Positions 1 to 6,778 of a stretch of DNA of 64,000 nucleotides are shown here, in pieces. The notes below the pieces were generated by a model. It was not told the DNA's origin. It saw only the letters and a program-made list of their open reading frames with translations, and ran no database searches. A program made the translations under genes and the position numbers. The stretch is from Bacillota bacterium (GTDB lineage Bacteria > Bacillota > Clostridia > Lachnospirales > Lachnospiraceae). Every line of letters begins with the position of its first letter. The stretch's first letter is position 1. Location: the NCBI GenBank assembly GCA_023439505.1, contig JAEXNR010000017.1, positions 232,096 to 296,095 on the forward strand. The letters are read 5' to 3'.

Positions 1-1
1 A

Positions 2-382
2 CAAAGCGGTGATATTCTGATACAGAAAGCACCAGCGTGTACCATTGAGGTATTGGTAAAGGCATTAAGTAATCTGTTTTGCCGTGAGGTTAACATAAGG
101 GTGATTGGAATCCGTCACGGTGAAAAAATGTATGAAACACTTCTGACAGGTGAAGAGAGCGCACATGCGGTGGATCTCGGTGATTATTACCGGATTCCCG
201 CGGATAAAAGGGACTTAAATTATGATAAATATTTTTCGGCTGATGATCAGGAACGAAACCAGATTCATGAGTTTAATTCCAATAATACCAGACAGCTTTC
301 GGTCAGCGAGGTAGAGCAAAAGCTGCTGTCCTTAACGTATATTCAGGAAGAATTAATGTTATGGAAGAAAGAGGGTTCATAA
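2..382 (+). CDS. capE: UDP-GlcNAc 4,6-dehydratase (CapE/CapD family), C-terminal part
   Basis: Only the C-terminal 126 codons are present; the reading frame is open from base 2, so the gene begins outside the window. The first residues (GDILIQKAPACTIEVL) and RHGEKMYETL are typical of the C-terminal part of CapD/CapE/FlaA1-type short-chain dehydrogenases. These act on UDP-GlcNAc as 4,6-dehydratase, CapE types also as 5-epimerase, in surface-sugar synthesis. The stop overlaps the upstream region of the next gene, a CapF-like reductase, and a UDP-HexNAc 2-epimerase follows, so the three should work in series. CapE rather than CapD is inferred from these neighbours; the catalytic N-terminal domain cannot be seen. 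Confidence 0.8.
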   Translation, partial: QSGDILIQKAPACTIEVLVKALSNLFCREVNIRVIGIRHGEKMYETLLTGEESAHAVDLGDYYRIPADKRDLNYDKYFSADDQERNQIHEFNSNNTRQLSVSEVEQKLLSLTYIQEELMLWKKEGS

Positions 383-396
383 TTGGGGGGAACGCG

Positions 397-1158
397 TTGA
401 ATATATTAGTTACAGGGGCAAAGGGCTTTGTCGGTAAAAGATTGGTTCATGGTTTGAAAGCCAAAGGATACCAGGCAATTATGGAATACGATAAAGATTC
501 TTCCCCTTCCATGTTAGAAGAATATTGTACGAAATCAGATTTTATCTTTCATCTGGCTGCGGTTAACAGACCGGAAGACACGGCACAATACATGATCAAT
601 AATTATGGGTTTACAAGAGAATTAGTCAGAGTTTTAAAAGAATGCCAAAATATCTGTCCGGTAATGCTTTCCTCTTCTATTCAGGCATATCTTGATAACC
701 CTTACGGTGCCAGTAAGCGGGCAGAAGAAGAACTATTATCTTTATACGGAATAGATACAGGGGCAAAAATATTAATCTATCGCTTTCAAAATATTTTCGG
801 TGGCGGCTGCAGACCCAACTATAACAGTGTGATAGCCACATTCTGTCACAATATCGCCGCCGGTCTTCCAATCCAGGTAAAGGATCGAAACATTACGCTG
901 GATCTTGTCTATATTGATGATGTTGTTGAGGAATTAATCTATGCTTTGTCCGGAAAGGGTAATCACAATGCCGGGGGATACTACGAAGTGCAGCCGGTAT
1001 ATCATAATATTTCCCTGGGAAGTATTGTAGATATACTCTATTCGTTCCAGACAAAGGAGAAGGATATGGAATTACAGTCAGTGGATGAATTAACGAAAAA
1101 ACTATATCTTACTTATATAAAGTATCTTCCTTCGGAGCAATACAGGCAGGACAGTTGA
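397..1158 (+). CDS. NAD-dependent SDR sugar reductase, CapF-like but lacking the C-terminal cupin domain
   Basis: 253 residues from a TTG at 397, preceded by a GGGGGG Shine-Dalgarno at 385-390. An in-frame ATG at 361 would add residues ahead of the Rossmann strand and overlap the previous gene. The protein starts with the dinucleotide-binding GAKGFVG motif and has the SDR YGASK pair (Tyr-x3-Lys) at about residue 110. S. aureus CapF has about 370 residues with a C-terminal cupin that performs C3 epimerisation; here the protein stops at the SDR/cupin boundary and the next gene starts 27 bases later, with no cupin frame left. Likely role: 4-keto reduction of a UDP-6-deoxy-L-hexos-4-ulose. It could be a natural single-domain reductase (WbvR-like) or a truncated CapF. 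Confidence 0.75.
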   Translation: MNILVTGAKGFVGKRLVHGLKAKGYQAIMEYDKDSSPSMLEEYCTKSDFIFHLAAVNRPEDTAQYMINNYGFTRELVRVLKECQNICPVMLSSSIQAYLDNPYGASKRAEEELLSLYGIDTGAKILIYRFQNIFGGGCRPNYNSVIATFCHNIAAGLPIQVKDRNITLDLVYIDDVVEELIYALSGKGNHNAGGYYEVQPVYHNISLGSIVDILYSFQTKEKDMELQSVDELTKKLYLTYIKYLPSEQYRQDS

Positions 1159-1185
1159 TGGATCATTATGGATTAGGGAGTTGGA

Positions 1186-2328
1186 ATGGTGAGCAAATTA
1201 AAATTAATGACGATTCTAGGTACTAGACCGGAAATTATCAGGCTTTCACAAATTATAAAGAGGTGTGACCAATATTTTGAACATATCCTGGTTCACACAG
1301 GACAAAATTGGGATTATACATTGAACCGGATCTTCTTTGAAGATCTGGGACTGAGAGATCCTGATATTTTTTTGGGGTCTGTTGGAACAGATTTGGGAGA
1401 GACCATCGGCAATATCATATCCGATAGTTATAAGGTACTGGAACAACAGAGGCCGGATGCGCTTTTGGTGCTTGGAGATACCAATTCCGCATTATCCGCC
1501 ATTGCTGCCAAGCGTTTAAAAATCCCGATTTTTCATCTGGAAGCAGGAAACAGGTGTTTTGACGAGAACCTGCCGGAAGAGACAAATCGCAGAATCGTAG
1601 ATCATATTGCAGATGTAAACCTGTGTTACAGTGAACATGCCAGGCGATATCTGAATTCCGAGGGTACAGCAAAGGAGCGAACCTTCGTTGTAGGTTCTCC
1701 CATGCCGGAGGTATTGATGGCAAATCAGAGGAAAATTGAAAATAGTGAAATCTTAACTGCATTGAAACTTCAAAAAAGAAATTATATTCTAGTTTCCGCC
1801 CATCGGGAAGAAAATATTGATTTGGAAGAGAATTTTATGGCCTTAATGCAGGCAATCAATGAATTGGCACATCAATATGATATGCCGGTAATATATTCCA
1901 CCCATCCCCGGTCTGCAAAAATGATTGCTGCCAGAAAATTTGTCTTTCATCCCAATGTCAGTTCGCTGAAACCATTCAGCTTTACAGACTATGTCCATCT
2001 TCAGATGAATGCTTACTGTGTCGTATCCGACAGCGGTACATTACCGGAGGAAGCTTCCTATTACCGATCATTCCCCGCGGTTTGCATTCGAACTTCCACG
2101 GAAAGACCGGAGGCCCTCGAAAAGGGTAATTTCATACTGGGCTCCATAACAAAGGACCAGGTATTGCAGGCTGTGGACATGGCAGTCAATATGCAAAAAA
2201 ACGAAGTATATGGTTCCCCTGTCCCAAGTTATGCCCAGGAACCGGTAAGTATCAGCGTTGTAAAAATCATACAGAGCTATACTGAGATTGTGAATAGAAC
2301 TGTTTGGAAACGTTTCCAAAATATATAA
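1186..2328 (+). CDS. wecB: Non-hydrolysing UDP-N-acetylglucosamine 2-epimerase (WecB/CapG family)
   Basis: 380 residues, normal for the family. ATG at 1186 is preceded by AGGGAG at 1175-1180. Visible family motifs are GTRPEIIRLSQII near the N-terminus, HLEAGNR at about residue 118 and EETNRRIVDHIAD just after it. The last position, commonly Met or Phe in other members, is Asn-Arg here. Cytosolic. Coming directly after the CapE and CapF-like genes it probably does the last step, 2-epimerisation of a UDP-6-deoxy-L-HexNAc (CapG/WbvD role), rather than making UDP-ManNAc; that assignment is by context. The 3' end of the gene contains a palindrome likely to serve the downstream xylA promoter. Confidence 0.9.
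   Translation: MVSKLKLMTILGTRPEIIRLSQIIKRCDQYFEHILVHTGQNWDYTLNRIFFEDLGLRDPDIFLGSVGTDLGETIGNIISDSYKVLEQQRPDALLVLGDTNSALSAIAAKRLKIPIFHLEAGNRCFDENLPEETNRRIVDHIADVNLCYSEHARRYLNSEGTAKERTFVVGSPMPEVLMANQRKIENSEILTALKLQKRNYILVSAHREENIDLEENFMALMQAINELAHQYDMPVIYSTHPRSAKMIAARKFVFHPNVSSLKPFSFTDYVHLQMNAYCVVSDSGTLPEEASYYRSFPAVCIRTSTERPEALEKGNFILGSITKDQVLQAVDMAVNMQKNEVYGSPVPSYAQEPVSISVVKIIQSYTEIVNRTVWKRFQNI
2303..2320. promoter_or_regulatory. 18-bp perfect palindrome matching the CcpA cre / LacI-family operator consensus
   Basis: TTTGGAAACGTTTCCAAA is a perfect inverted repeat and fits WTGNAANCGNWNNCAW at every defined position. It lies inside the last codons of wecB, about 80-95 bases upstream of the predicted xylA transcription start. 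A location so far upstream is more usual for activation or looping than for simple blocking. Binding by CcpA or by a LacI-type sugar regulator is inferred. Confidence 0.6.
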
Positions 2329-2361
2329 ATGAAAGTTAGTTTATTAAATATACAAATTGTC

Positions 2362-2390
2362 TTGATAATTTTTAGAAAATAATTTATAAT
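2362..2390 (+). promoter_or_regulatory. Predicted sigma-A promoter of xylA
   Basis: TTGATA (2362-2367), 17-base spacer, perfect TATAAT (2385-2390). Transcription would start near 2397 and give a leader of about 90 bases before the xylA ATG. Confidence 0.8.
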
Positions 2391-2485
2391 AGAACCATAA
2401 CCTGAATACAAACGTTGAAGACAGGGAAACAATGTATTCTATGGGAAGATACACGGGAATTAAATTATCTAAAGGAGGAAAAGAT

Positions 2486-3802
2486 ATGTCATATTTTAAT
2501 GTAGGCAAGGTTCAATATGAAGGCCCGCAAAGTCAAAATGCACTTGCTTTTAAGTACTATAATCCGGATGAAGTTGTAATGGGTAAGACCATGAAAGAGC
2601 AGTTACGTTTTGCAATGTCTTACTGGCACACATTTACCTATATGGGAACGGATCCTTTTGGTGGGACTACAATGGCCAGAGGATGGGACCAGACGGCAGA
2701 TGCAATGTACAAAGCGAAAGAAAGAGTACATGCAGCTTTTGAATTTATGGAGAAAATGCAAATTCCGTATTTCTGCTTCCATGATGCTGATATTGCGCCC
2801 AGAGGAAAGACATTGGCAGAGACCAATCAGAATTTGGACGAAATCGTTGCAGTGATTAAGGAAGAAATGGCGCGTACCGGAATTCAGTGTTTATGGGGAA
2901 CTACCAATGCGTTTAGCGATGATAAATTTGTTCATGGTGCAGGAACCTCCTGCAATGCAACCGTATTTGCATATGCGGCTGCCCAGATTAAAAAGGCAAT
3001 GGAAATCACCAAGGATTTAGGTGGTGTGAACTATGTATTCTGGGGTGGACGTGAAGGGTATGAGACATTACTCAATACCGATACCGGACTTGAATTGGAC
3101 AACCTGGCAAGATTGCTGCAGATGGCAGTTGATTATGCGAAGGAAATCGGATTTACCGGTCAGTTCTTAATCGAGCCTAAGCCTAAGGAACCAACCAAAC
3201 ATCAATATGATTTTGATACAGCAACAGTGCATGCTTTCTTAAGAAAGTACAACTTGCAGGACTCTTTCAAGATGAACATTGAAGCAAACCATGCTACCCT
3301 GGCAATGCATACGTTCCAGCACGAACTGAACATGAGCAGAATTAATGGTGTGCTTGGAAGTGTGGATGCGAATACCGGAGATCCTTTGCTTGGATGGGAT
3401 ACCGATCAATTCCCTACCAATATATATGATACCACGCTGGCTATGTATGAAATTCTGCTGGCCGGAGGCTTAACAAAGGGAGGCTTAAACTTTGACTCCA
3501 AGGTGCGTCGTGCATCTTTTGAGGACGATGATTTATTCTATTCCTATATTGCAGGTATGGACAGTTTTGCCAAAGGCCTTAAGGTTGCTGCAAAACTTCT
3601 TGATGATAAAGTATTTGAGAATTTTAAAGCAGACCGTTACTCCAGTTATTCAGAAGGAATCGGGAAAGATATCGTAGAAGGTAAGATTGGCTTTAAAGAA
3701 TTAGAAGCATATGCCATGGAAAATGGTGTTACTCCCAATAAATCCGGCAGACAGGAAATGCTGGAGAGTATCTTAAATCAATACATTTTAGAGACAAAAT
3801 AA
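2486..3802 (+). CDS. xylA: Xylose isomerase
   Basis: 438 residues, class II xylose isomerase length. ATG at 2486 has AAAGGAGG at 2471-2478; an upstream in-frame ATG at 2432 is rejected because it lacks a ribosome site. Converts D-xylose to D-xylulose (also D-glucose to D-fructose), metal dependent, cytosolic. Visible motifs: catalytic His in YFCFHDADIAP (about residue 100), VFWGGREGYETLLNTD, metal-ligand regions FLIEPKPKEPTKHQYDFD and NIEANHATLAMHTF, and GSVDANTGDPLLGWDTDQFP. It has its own promoter and a terminator and no xylB beside it. The xylose-type sensor and ABC transporter at 27.9-37.4 kb are its likely physiological partners. Confidence 0.97.
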   Translation: MSYFNVGKVQYEGPQSQNALAFKYYNPDEVVMGKTMKEQLRFAMSYWHTFTYMGTDPFGGTTMARGWDQTADAMYKAKERVHAAFEFMEKMQIPYFCFHDADIAPRGKTLAETNQNLDEIVAVIKEEMARTGIQCLWGTTNAFSDDKFVHGAGTSCNATVFAYAAAQIKKAMEITKDLGGVNYVFWGGREGYETLLNTDTGLELDNLARLLQMAVDYAKEIGFTGQFLIEPKPKEPTKHQYDFDTATVHAFLRKYNLQDSFKMNIEANHATLAMHTFQHELNMSRINGVLGSVDANTGDPLLGWDTDQFPTNIYDTTLAMYEILLAGGLTKGGLNFDSKVRRASFEDDDLFYSYIAGMDSFAKGLKVAAKLLDDKVFENFKADRYSSYSEGIGKDIVEGKIGFKELEAYAMENGVTPNKSGRQEMLESILNQYILETK

Positions 3803-3843
3803 TGAGCTGCATGTTGTAACTCAATTATCTTGATAAAGAGAAA

Positions 3844-3891
3844 CCCTGTCATAAATACAGTTTAAATGCTGTAAATATGACAGGGCCTTTT
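3844..3891. terminator. Bidirectional intrinsic terminator between xylA and ferritin
   Basis: Inverted repeat CCCTGTCAT (3844-3852) / ATGACAGGG (3877-3885) with an inner TACAG/CTGTA pair, followed by CCTTTT on plus and a pyrimidine-rich stretch on minus. It lies between the convergent xylA and ferritin genes and can serve both. Confidence 0.8.
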
Positions 3892-3905
3892 GCTAAGCTG
3901 CCTTC

Positions 3906-4415
3906 TTACAGAACCAGGGAAGGAGCAGCATACAGTCGGGCTTTCATCTCATTATCAAGCATATACAAGCCCTTGGGATCTCCGGCAAACAGATCATACT
4001 TCTTAATATTTTCGTCGGAGTTCTTTTCCTCTTCCCCCTGCTCTTTAATGAACCAATCGAGAAATTGCATCGTGCGAAAATCCTTATTCCTAAAGGCAGT
4101 GTCGTAAATATGGTGTATGGAGGCCGTTACAAACTGCTCATGTTCATAAGCTTTTACCAGTGGATCGCGAAAGCTCTGATAAGTAACGTCGGGACCGGAG
4201 ATTGGTGTAAGCGTGACTGCCTGTCCGTTGTTTAGCAGGTATTGGCGGAATAACAGAGCATGATCCCGTTCCTCTTGCATCTGGACAAAGAACCAGTTCT
4301 CAAATCCGTTAAGATTTTGATCTGCATAATAATTTGCCATATCAAGGTAAAGATAGGCAGAATAAAACTCTTTGTTAATCTGTTCATTGAGGAGTTGAAT
4401 GACTTCTTGATTCAT
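3906..4415 (-). CDS. ftnA: Non-haem ferritin
   Basis: 169 residues, normal for bacterial ferritin. Four-helix ferritin-like sequence with the iron-site residues visible: Glu in NKEFYSAYLYLDMANYY (first helix, about residue 17) and EERDH in the second helix (Glu and His at about 50 and 53). Acidic residues continue in EHEQF and KEQGEEEK. Stores iron and detoxifies it with oxygen or peroxide in the cytosol. It is single-gene, with its own promoter facing away from the rubredoxin gene. The pairing of ferritin and rubredoxin on opposite sides of a shared intergenic region suggests an iron/oxidative-stress module, but no shared operator was identified. Confidence 0.95.
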   Translation of the reverse strand: MNQEVIQLLNEQINKEFYSAYLYLDMANYYADQNLNGFENWFFVQMQEERDHALLFRQYLLNNGQAVTLTPISGPDVTYQSFRDPLVKAYEHEQFVTASIHHIYDTAFRNKDFRTMQFLDWFIKEQGEEEKNSDENIKKYDLFAGDPKGLYMLDNEMKARLYAAPSLVL

Positions 4416-4453
4416 CGTGATACCAGCCTTTCTTTTTTTATATTTACATCATC

Positions 4454-4482
4454 ATTATAACGCAAAAGAATAAATTTATCAG
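4454..4482 (-). promoter_or_regulatory. Predicted ferritin promoter
   Basis: On the minus strand CTGATA (complement of 4477-4482), 17-base spacer, perfect TATAAT (complement of 4454-4459), about 40 bases ahead of the ferritin start. Confidence 0.65.
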
Positions 4483-4499
4483 CAGTTTTTATTTGATTA

Positions 4500-4528
4500 T
4501 TGAGCTTTGTGTTATTTTATGGTATAAA
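4500..4528 (+). promoter_or_regulatory. Predicted rubredoxin promoter
   Basis: TTGAGC (4500-4505), 17-base spacer, TATAAA (4523-4528). It lies back to back with the ferritin promoter, 17 bases apart, and makes a leader of about 40 bases. Confidence 0.65.
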
Positions 4529-4577
4529 TAATGGTGTAACAACATATAGTAAGCTACGAAATGAAGGAGGTCTTTAT

Positions 4578-4733
4578 ATGAAATATGAATGTAGTGCATG
4601 CGGTTATATTTATGACGAGGCATTGGGCGATCCGGATGGCGGCATAGCACCCGGAACCAAGTGGGAAGATGTCCCGGAAGACTGGGTCTGCCCGGTTTGT
4701 GGCGTGGGTAAGGATTCATTTGAAGCGGTGTAA
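4578..4733 (+). CDS. rub: Rubredoxin
   Basis: 51 residues, the standard length of clostridial rubredoxin. ATG at 4578 follows GAAGGAGG at 4563-4570. A longer frame from 4500 starts inside the promoter and is rejected. The four iron ligands are Cys5 and Cys8 (CSACG) and Cys38 and Cys41 (CPVCG). The conserved aromatic core (Tyr10, Tyr12, Trp29, Trp36) is present. Small cytosolic one-electron carrier, commonly reducing rubrerythrin, superoxide reductase or flavodiiron proteins in anaerobes; its partner here is not visible. Monocistronic with a strong terminator. Confidence 0.97.
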   Translation: MKYECSACGYIYDEALGDPDGGIAPGTKWEDVPEDWVCPVCGVGKDSFEAV

Positions 4734-4745
4734 ACAAAATACGAT

Positions 4746-4782
4746 AAACTGCCCTTGCTTTTAAGAAAGCAGGGCAGTTTTT
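4746..4782 (+). terminator. Intrinsic terminator of the rubredoxin gene
   Basis: AAACTGCCCTTGCTTT pairs with AAAGCAGGGCAGTT around a short AAG loop with one bulge, followed by a T run. It starts 12 bases after the stop codon. Confidence 0.9.
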
Positions 4783-4887
4783 AGGTGGAAGCAATTTGCA
4801 AAGTGAACTATAGTGATATTGAGGTGGAGCTATAATCCTATAAAACCTATTGACTTAGTAATGTTTTTGCCTTTTTCATCAGATGAA

Positions 4888-4915
4888 TGGACAGATAAAA
4901 TAAAAGTGGTATAAT
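4888..4915 (+). promoter_or_regulatory. Predicted promoter of tcdA
   Basis: TGGACA (4888-4893), 16-base spacer, TATAAT (4910-4915). The -10 box overlaps an in-frame ATG at 4914, which shows that this upstream ATG is not the translation start of tcdA. Confidence 0.6.
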
Positions 4916-5027
4916 GGATTGTGCTAAAATATTGCCTGTCTTAGAATCTGATTATAAGAATAAGTCATTCCTTGAGATAGAAGATAGAAAATATATATTT
5001 GATGAACAGGATGGATTAGGAGGAATT

Positions 5028-5786
5028 ATGTTGAACCAATTTTCCAGAACAGAATTATTACTGGGTAAGGATTCCATGGATTTATTAAAAGATGCAAGAG
5101 TTGCCGTATTTGGAATCGGCGGTGTCGGAGGGTATACGGTGGAAGCACTGGCACGAAGCGGTGTTGGAAACATAGACATTATTGATGATGATAAAGTGTG
5201 TTTAACAAATATAAACCGACAGATTATTGCCACCAGAAAAACGGTGGGAAAGTATAAGGTAGATGTAATGAAAGAGAGAATCCTGGAGATAAATCCGGAT
5301 GCTGTGGTCAATACGTATGCCTGCTTTTATTCTGCTGAGACAGCGGATCAGTTCGACTTTTCCCAGTATTCTTATATAGTGGATGCCATCGATACCGTAT
5401 CTGCCAAGATCGAGATGATTGTACGGGCACAAGACAAGAATATTCCCATTATGAGCTGCATGGGAGCAGGTAATAAACTGGACCCGACCATGTTTGAGGT
5501 GACTGATATTTATAAGACCTCCGTATGTCCATTGGCAAAGGTAATGAGAAAGGAATTGAAAACACGTGGCATAAAGAAGTTGAAGGTGGTCTATTCAAAG
5601 GAACTTGTAAGAAAACCCATGGAGGATATGTCAATCAGCTGTAAAAGCAACTGCATCTGCCCTCCCGGAGCAGTTAGAAAATGTACGGTAAGGCGGCAGA
5701 TCCCAGGAAGTACGTCATTTGTTCCTTCGGTTGCAGGTTTGATTATTGCAGGTGAAGTAATCAAGGACTTGTGCAAAATAAAATAA
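5028..5786 (+). CDS. tcdA: tRNA threonylcarbamoyladenosine dehydratase (ThiF/MoeB/HesA superfamily)
   Basis: 252 residues from ATG 5028, with TAGGAGG at 5017-5023. The start matches the family beginning (NQFSRTELLLG). ATP-dependent conversion of t6A37 to cyclic ct6A37 in tRNAs reading ANN codons. Visible: nucleotide-binding GIGGVGGYTVEALARSG at about residues 30-46, acidic DDDKVCLTNINRQ after it, CMGAGNKLDP in the middle, and SVCPLAKVMRKEL, which is typical of TcdA rather than of MoeB or ThiF. The C-terminal half has several Cys (SCKSNCICPPG). Monocistronic or co-transcribed with the DUF554 gene 66 bases on. Confidence 0.9.
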   Translation: MLNQFSRTELLLGKDSMDLLKDARVAVFGIGGVGGYTVEALARSGVGNIDIIDDDKVCLTNINRQIIATRKTVGKYKVDVMKERILEINPDAVVNTYACFYSAETADQFDFSQYSYIVDAIDTVSAKIEMIVRAQDKNIPIMSCMGAGNKLDPTMFEVTDIYKTSVCPLAKVMRKELKTRGIKKLKVVYSKELVRKPMEDMSISCKSNCICPPGAVRKCTVRRQIPGSTSFVPSVAGLIIAGEVIKDLCKIK

Positions 5787-5852
5787 AGAACTGCCGGGTA
5801 GAGATGAGATTTTATGTCTTCGGTAGAAATAAATACAGACAGATAGAGGAGG

Positions 5853-6617
5853 ATGCTGCCGATAAGGGCAGGCAAACTTGTTATGAGAGGATTGGGTACA
5901 GTGGTTAACATGGTCGCAATTGTAACGGGTGCAGCCATAGGTCTGAGTGTAAGAGGGGGATTAGGACAGCGATTCCAGGAGACCATCATGAAGGCCATGG
6001 GTCTTGCTGTTTTATTTATTGGAATCAGCGGGACTTTGCAGGGAATGCTTCGTGTCAATGGGAATCGGATAGAAAGTGTTAATGTTATGTTAATGATTAT
6101 TTCGCTGGCGTTGGGAGCCTTCTTTGGCGAAGTGATCAATATTGAAGCCAGGCTTGAGCAGCTGGGAGAACGGATCAAACGAGCCATGAAGATTTCGGAG
6201 GACAGGAATCAGAGTTTTGTGGAAGGGTTTGTGACCAGTTCCTTATTATTTTGCATTGGTGCCATGGCAATTATAGGAGCTTTGCAAGACGGATTAACCG
6301 GAGATGCATCCATGCTGTTTGCCAAATCCCTGATTGATGGTATTACAGCAATCTTTTTTGCATCCACCCTTGGAACAGGTGTATTTTTTTCAGCCATTCC
6401 GGTGGGATTATATCAGGGGATGATTACAGGATCGGCAGCTTTTGTGGGACCGTACTTAAGTGACAGGCTCATAACCAATATTTCTTTTATCGGTTCCATA
6501 CTAATCTTTGGGATCGGAATTAATATGTTGTTTGGTAAAAAGATGAAATGTGGTAATCTGCTTCCGGCTGTATTCATACCGATTGTATATGAAGTAATTC
6601 AAAATTTAATAAAGTAG
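5853..6617 (+). CDS. DUF554 family integral membrane protein
   Basis: 254 residues, hydrophobic throughout with about six to seven membrane segments separated by short loops (GLAVLFIGISGTL, VMLMIISLALGAFFG, LLFCIGAMAIIGAL and others). It begins VVNMVAIVTGAAIGLSVR and has the long DUF554 helix-rich region with FVEGFVTSSLLFCIGAMAI. Family members (YqgA/YdfK) have no established function. ATG at 5853 has GAGGAGG immediately before it, which is too close to be ideal; ATG 5883 (MRGLGTVVN) resembles the usual family N-terminus and is an equally good start. Ends before a strong terminator. Confidence 0.85.
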   Translation: MLPIRAGKLVMRGLGTVVNMVAIVTGAAIGLSVRGGLGQRFQETIMKAMGLAVLFIGISGTLQGMLRVNGNRIESVNVMLMIISLALGAFFGEVINIEARLEQLGERIKRAMKISEDRNQSFVEGFVTSSLLFCIGAMAIIGALQDGLTGDASMLFAKSLIDGITAIFFASTLGTGVFFSAIPVGLYQGMITGSAAFVGPYLSDRLITNISFIGSILIFGIGINMLFGKKMKCGNLLPAVFIPIVYEVIQNLIK

Positions 6618-6643
6618 TACCAGTTAAACCCTACGGAATATGG

Positions 6644-6691
6644 AAAACCTAAGAAAAATACGCATAATAGTGTGTTATTCTTAGGTTTTTT
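6644..6691 (+). terminator. Intrinsic terminator after the DUF554 gene
   Basis: AAAACCTAAGAA (6644-6655) pairs with TTCTTAGGTTTT, extended internally by an AATACGCA/TGTGTTATT pairing, and ends in a T run. Separates the tcdA-DUF554 unit from the next promoter. Confidence 0.9.
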
Positions 6692-6710
6692 ACGATTTGT
6701 ATAATTGTAG

Positions 6711-6739
6711 TTGACAATACAAGTATAATTGTATACAAT
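6711..6739 (+). promoter_or_regulatory. Promoter of the citrate synthase operon with overlapping GntR-type operator
   Basis: TTGACA (6711-6716), 17-base spacer, TACAAT (6734-6739). The -10 box is the right half of a perfect 12-bp palindrome, ATTGTATACAAT (6728-6739), matching the TTGT-N2-ACAA dyads bound by GntR/FadR-type regulators. The third gene of the operon encodes such a regulator, so autorepression is the simple prediction. Confidence 0.65.
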
Positions 6740-6778
6740 AAAACAAGTTAAATAATTGATAGGATGGAGATTGAGTGT

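Noticed and set aside
4914..5027. N-terminal extension of TcdA from ATG 4914
   Set aside because: That ATG overlaps the -10 box, has no ribosome site, and the 5028 start with TAGGAGG matches the family N-terminus.
6711..6729. TTGACA paired with TATAAT at 6724-6729
   Set aside because: Spacer of only 7 bases; TACAAT at 6734-6739 with a 17-base spacer is the workable -10.
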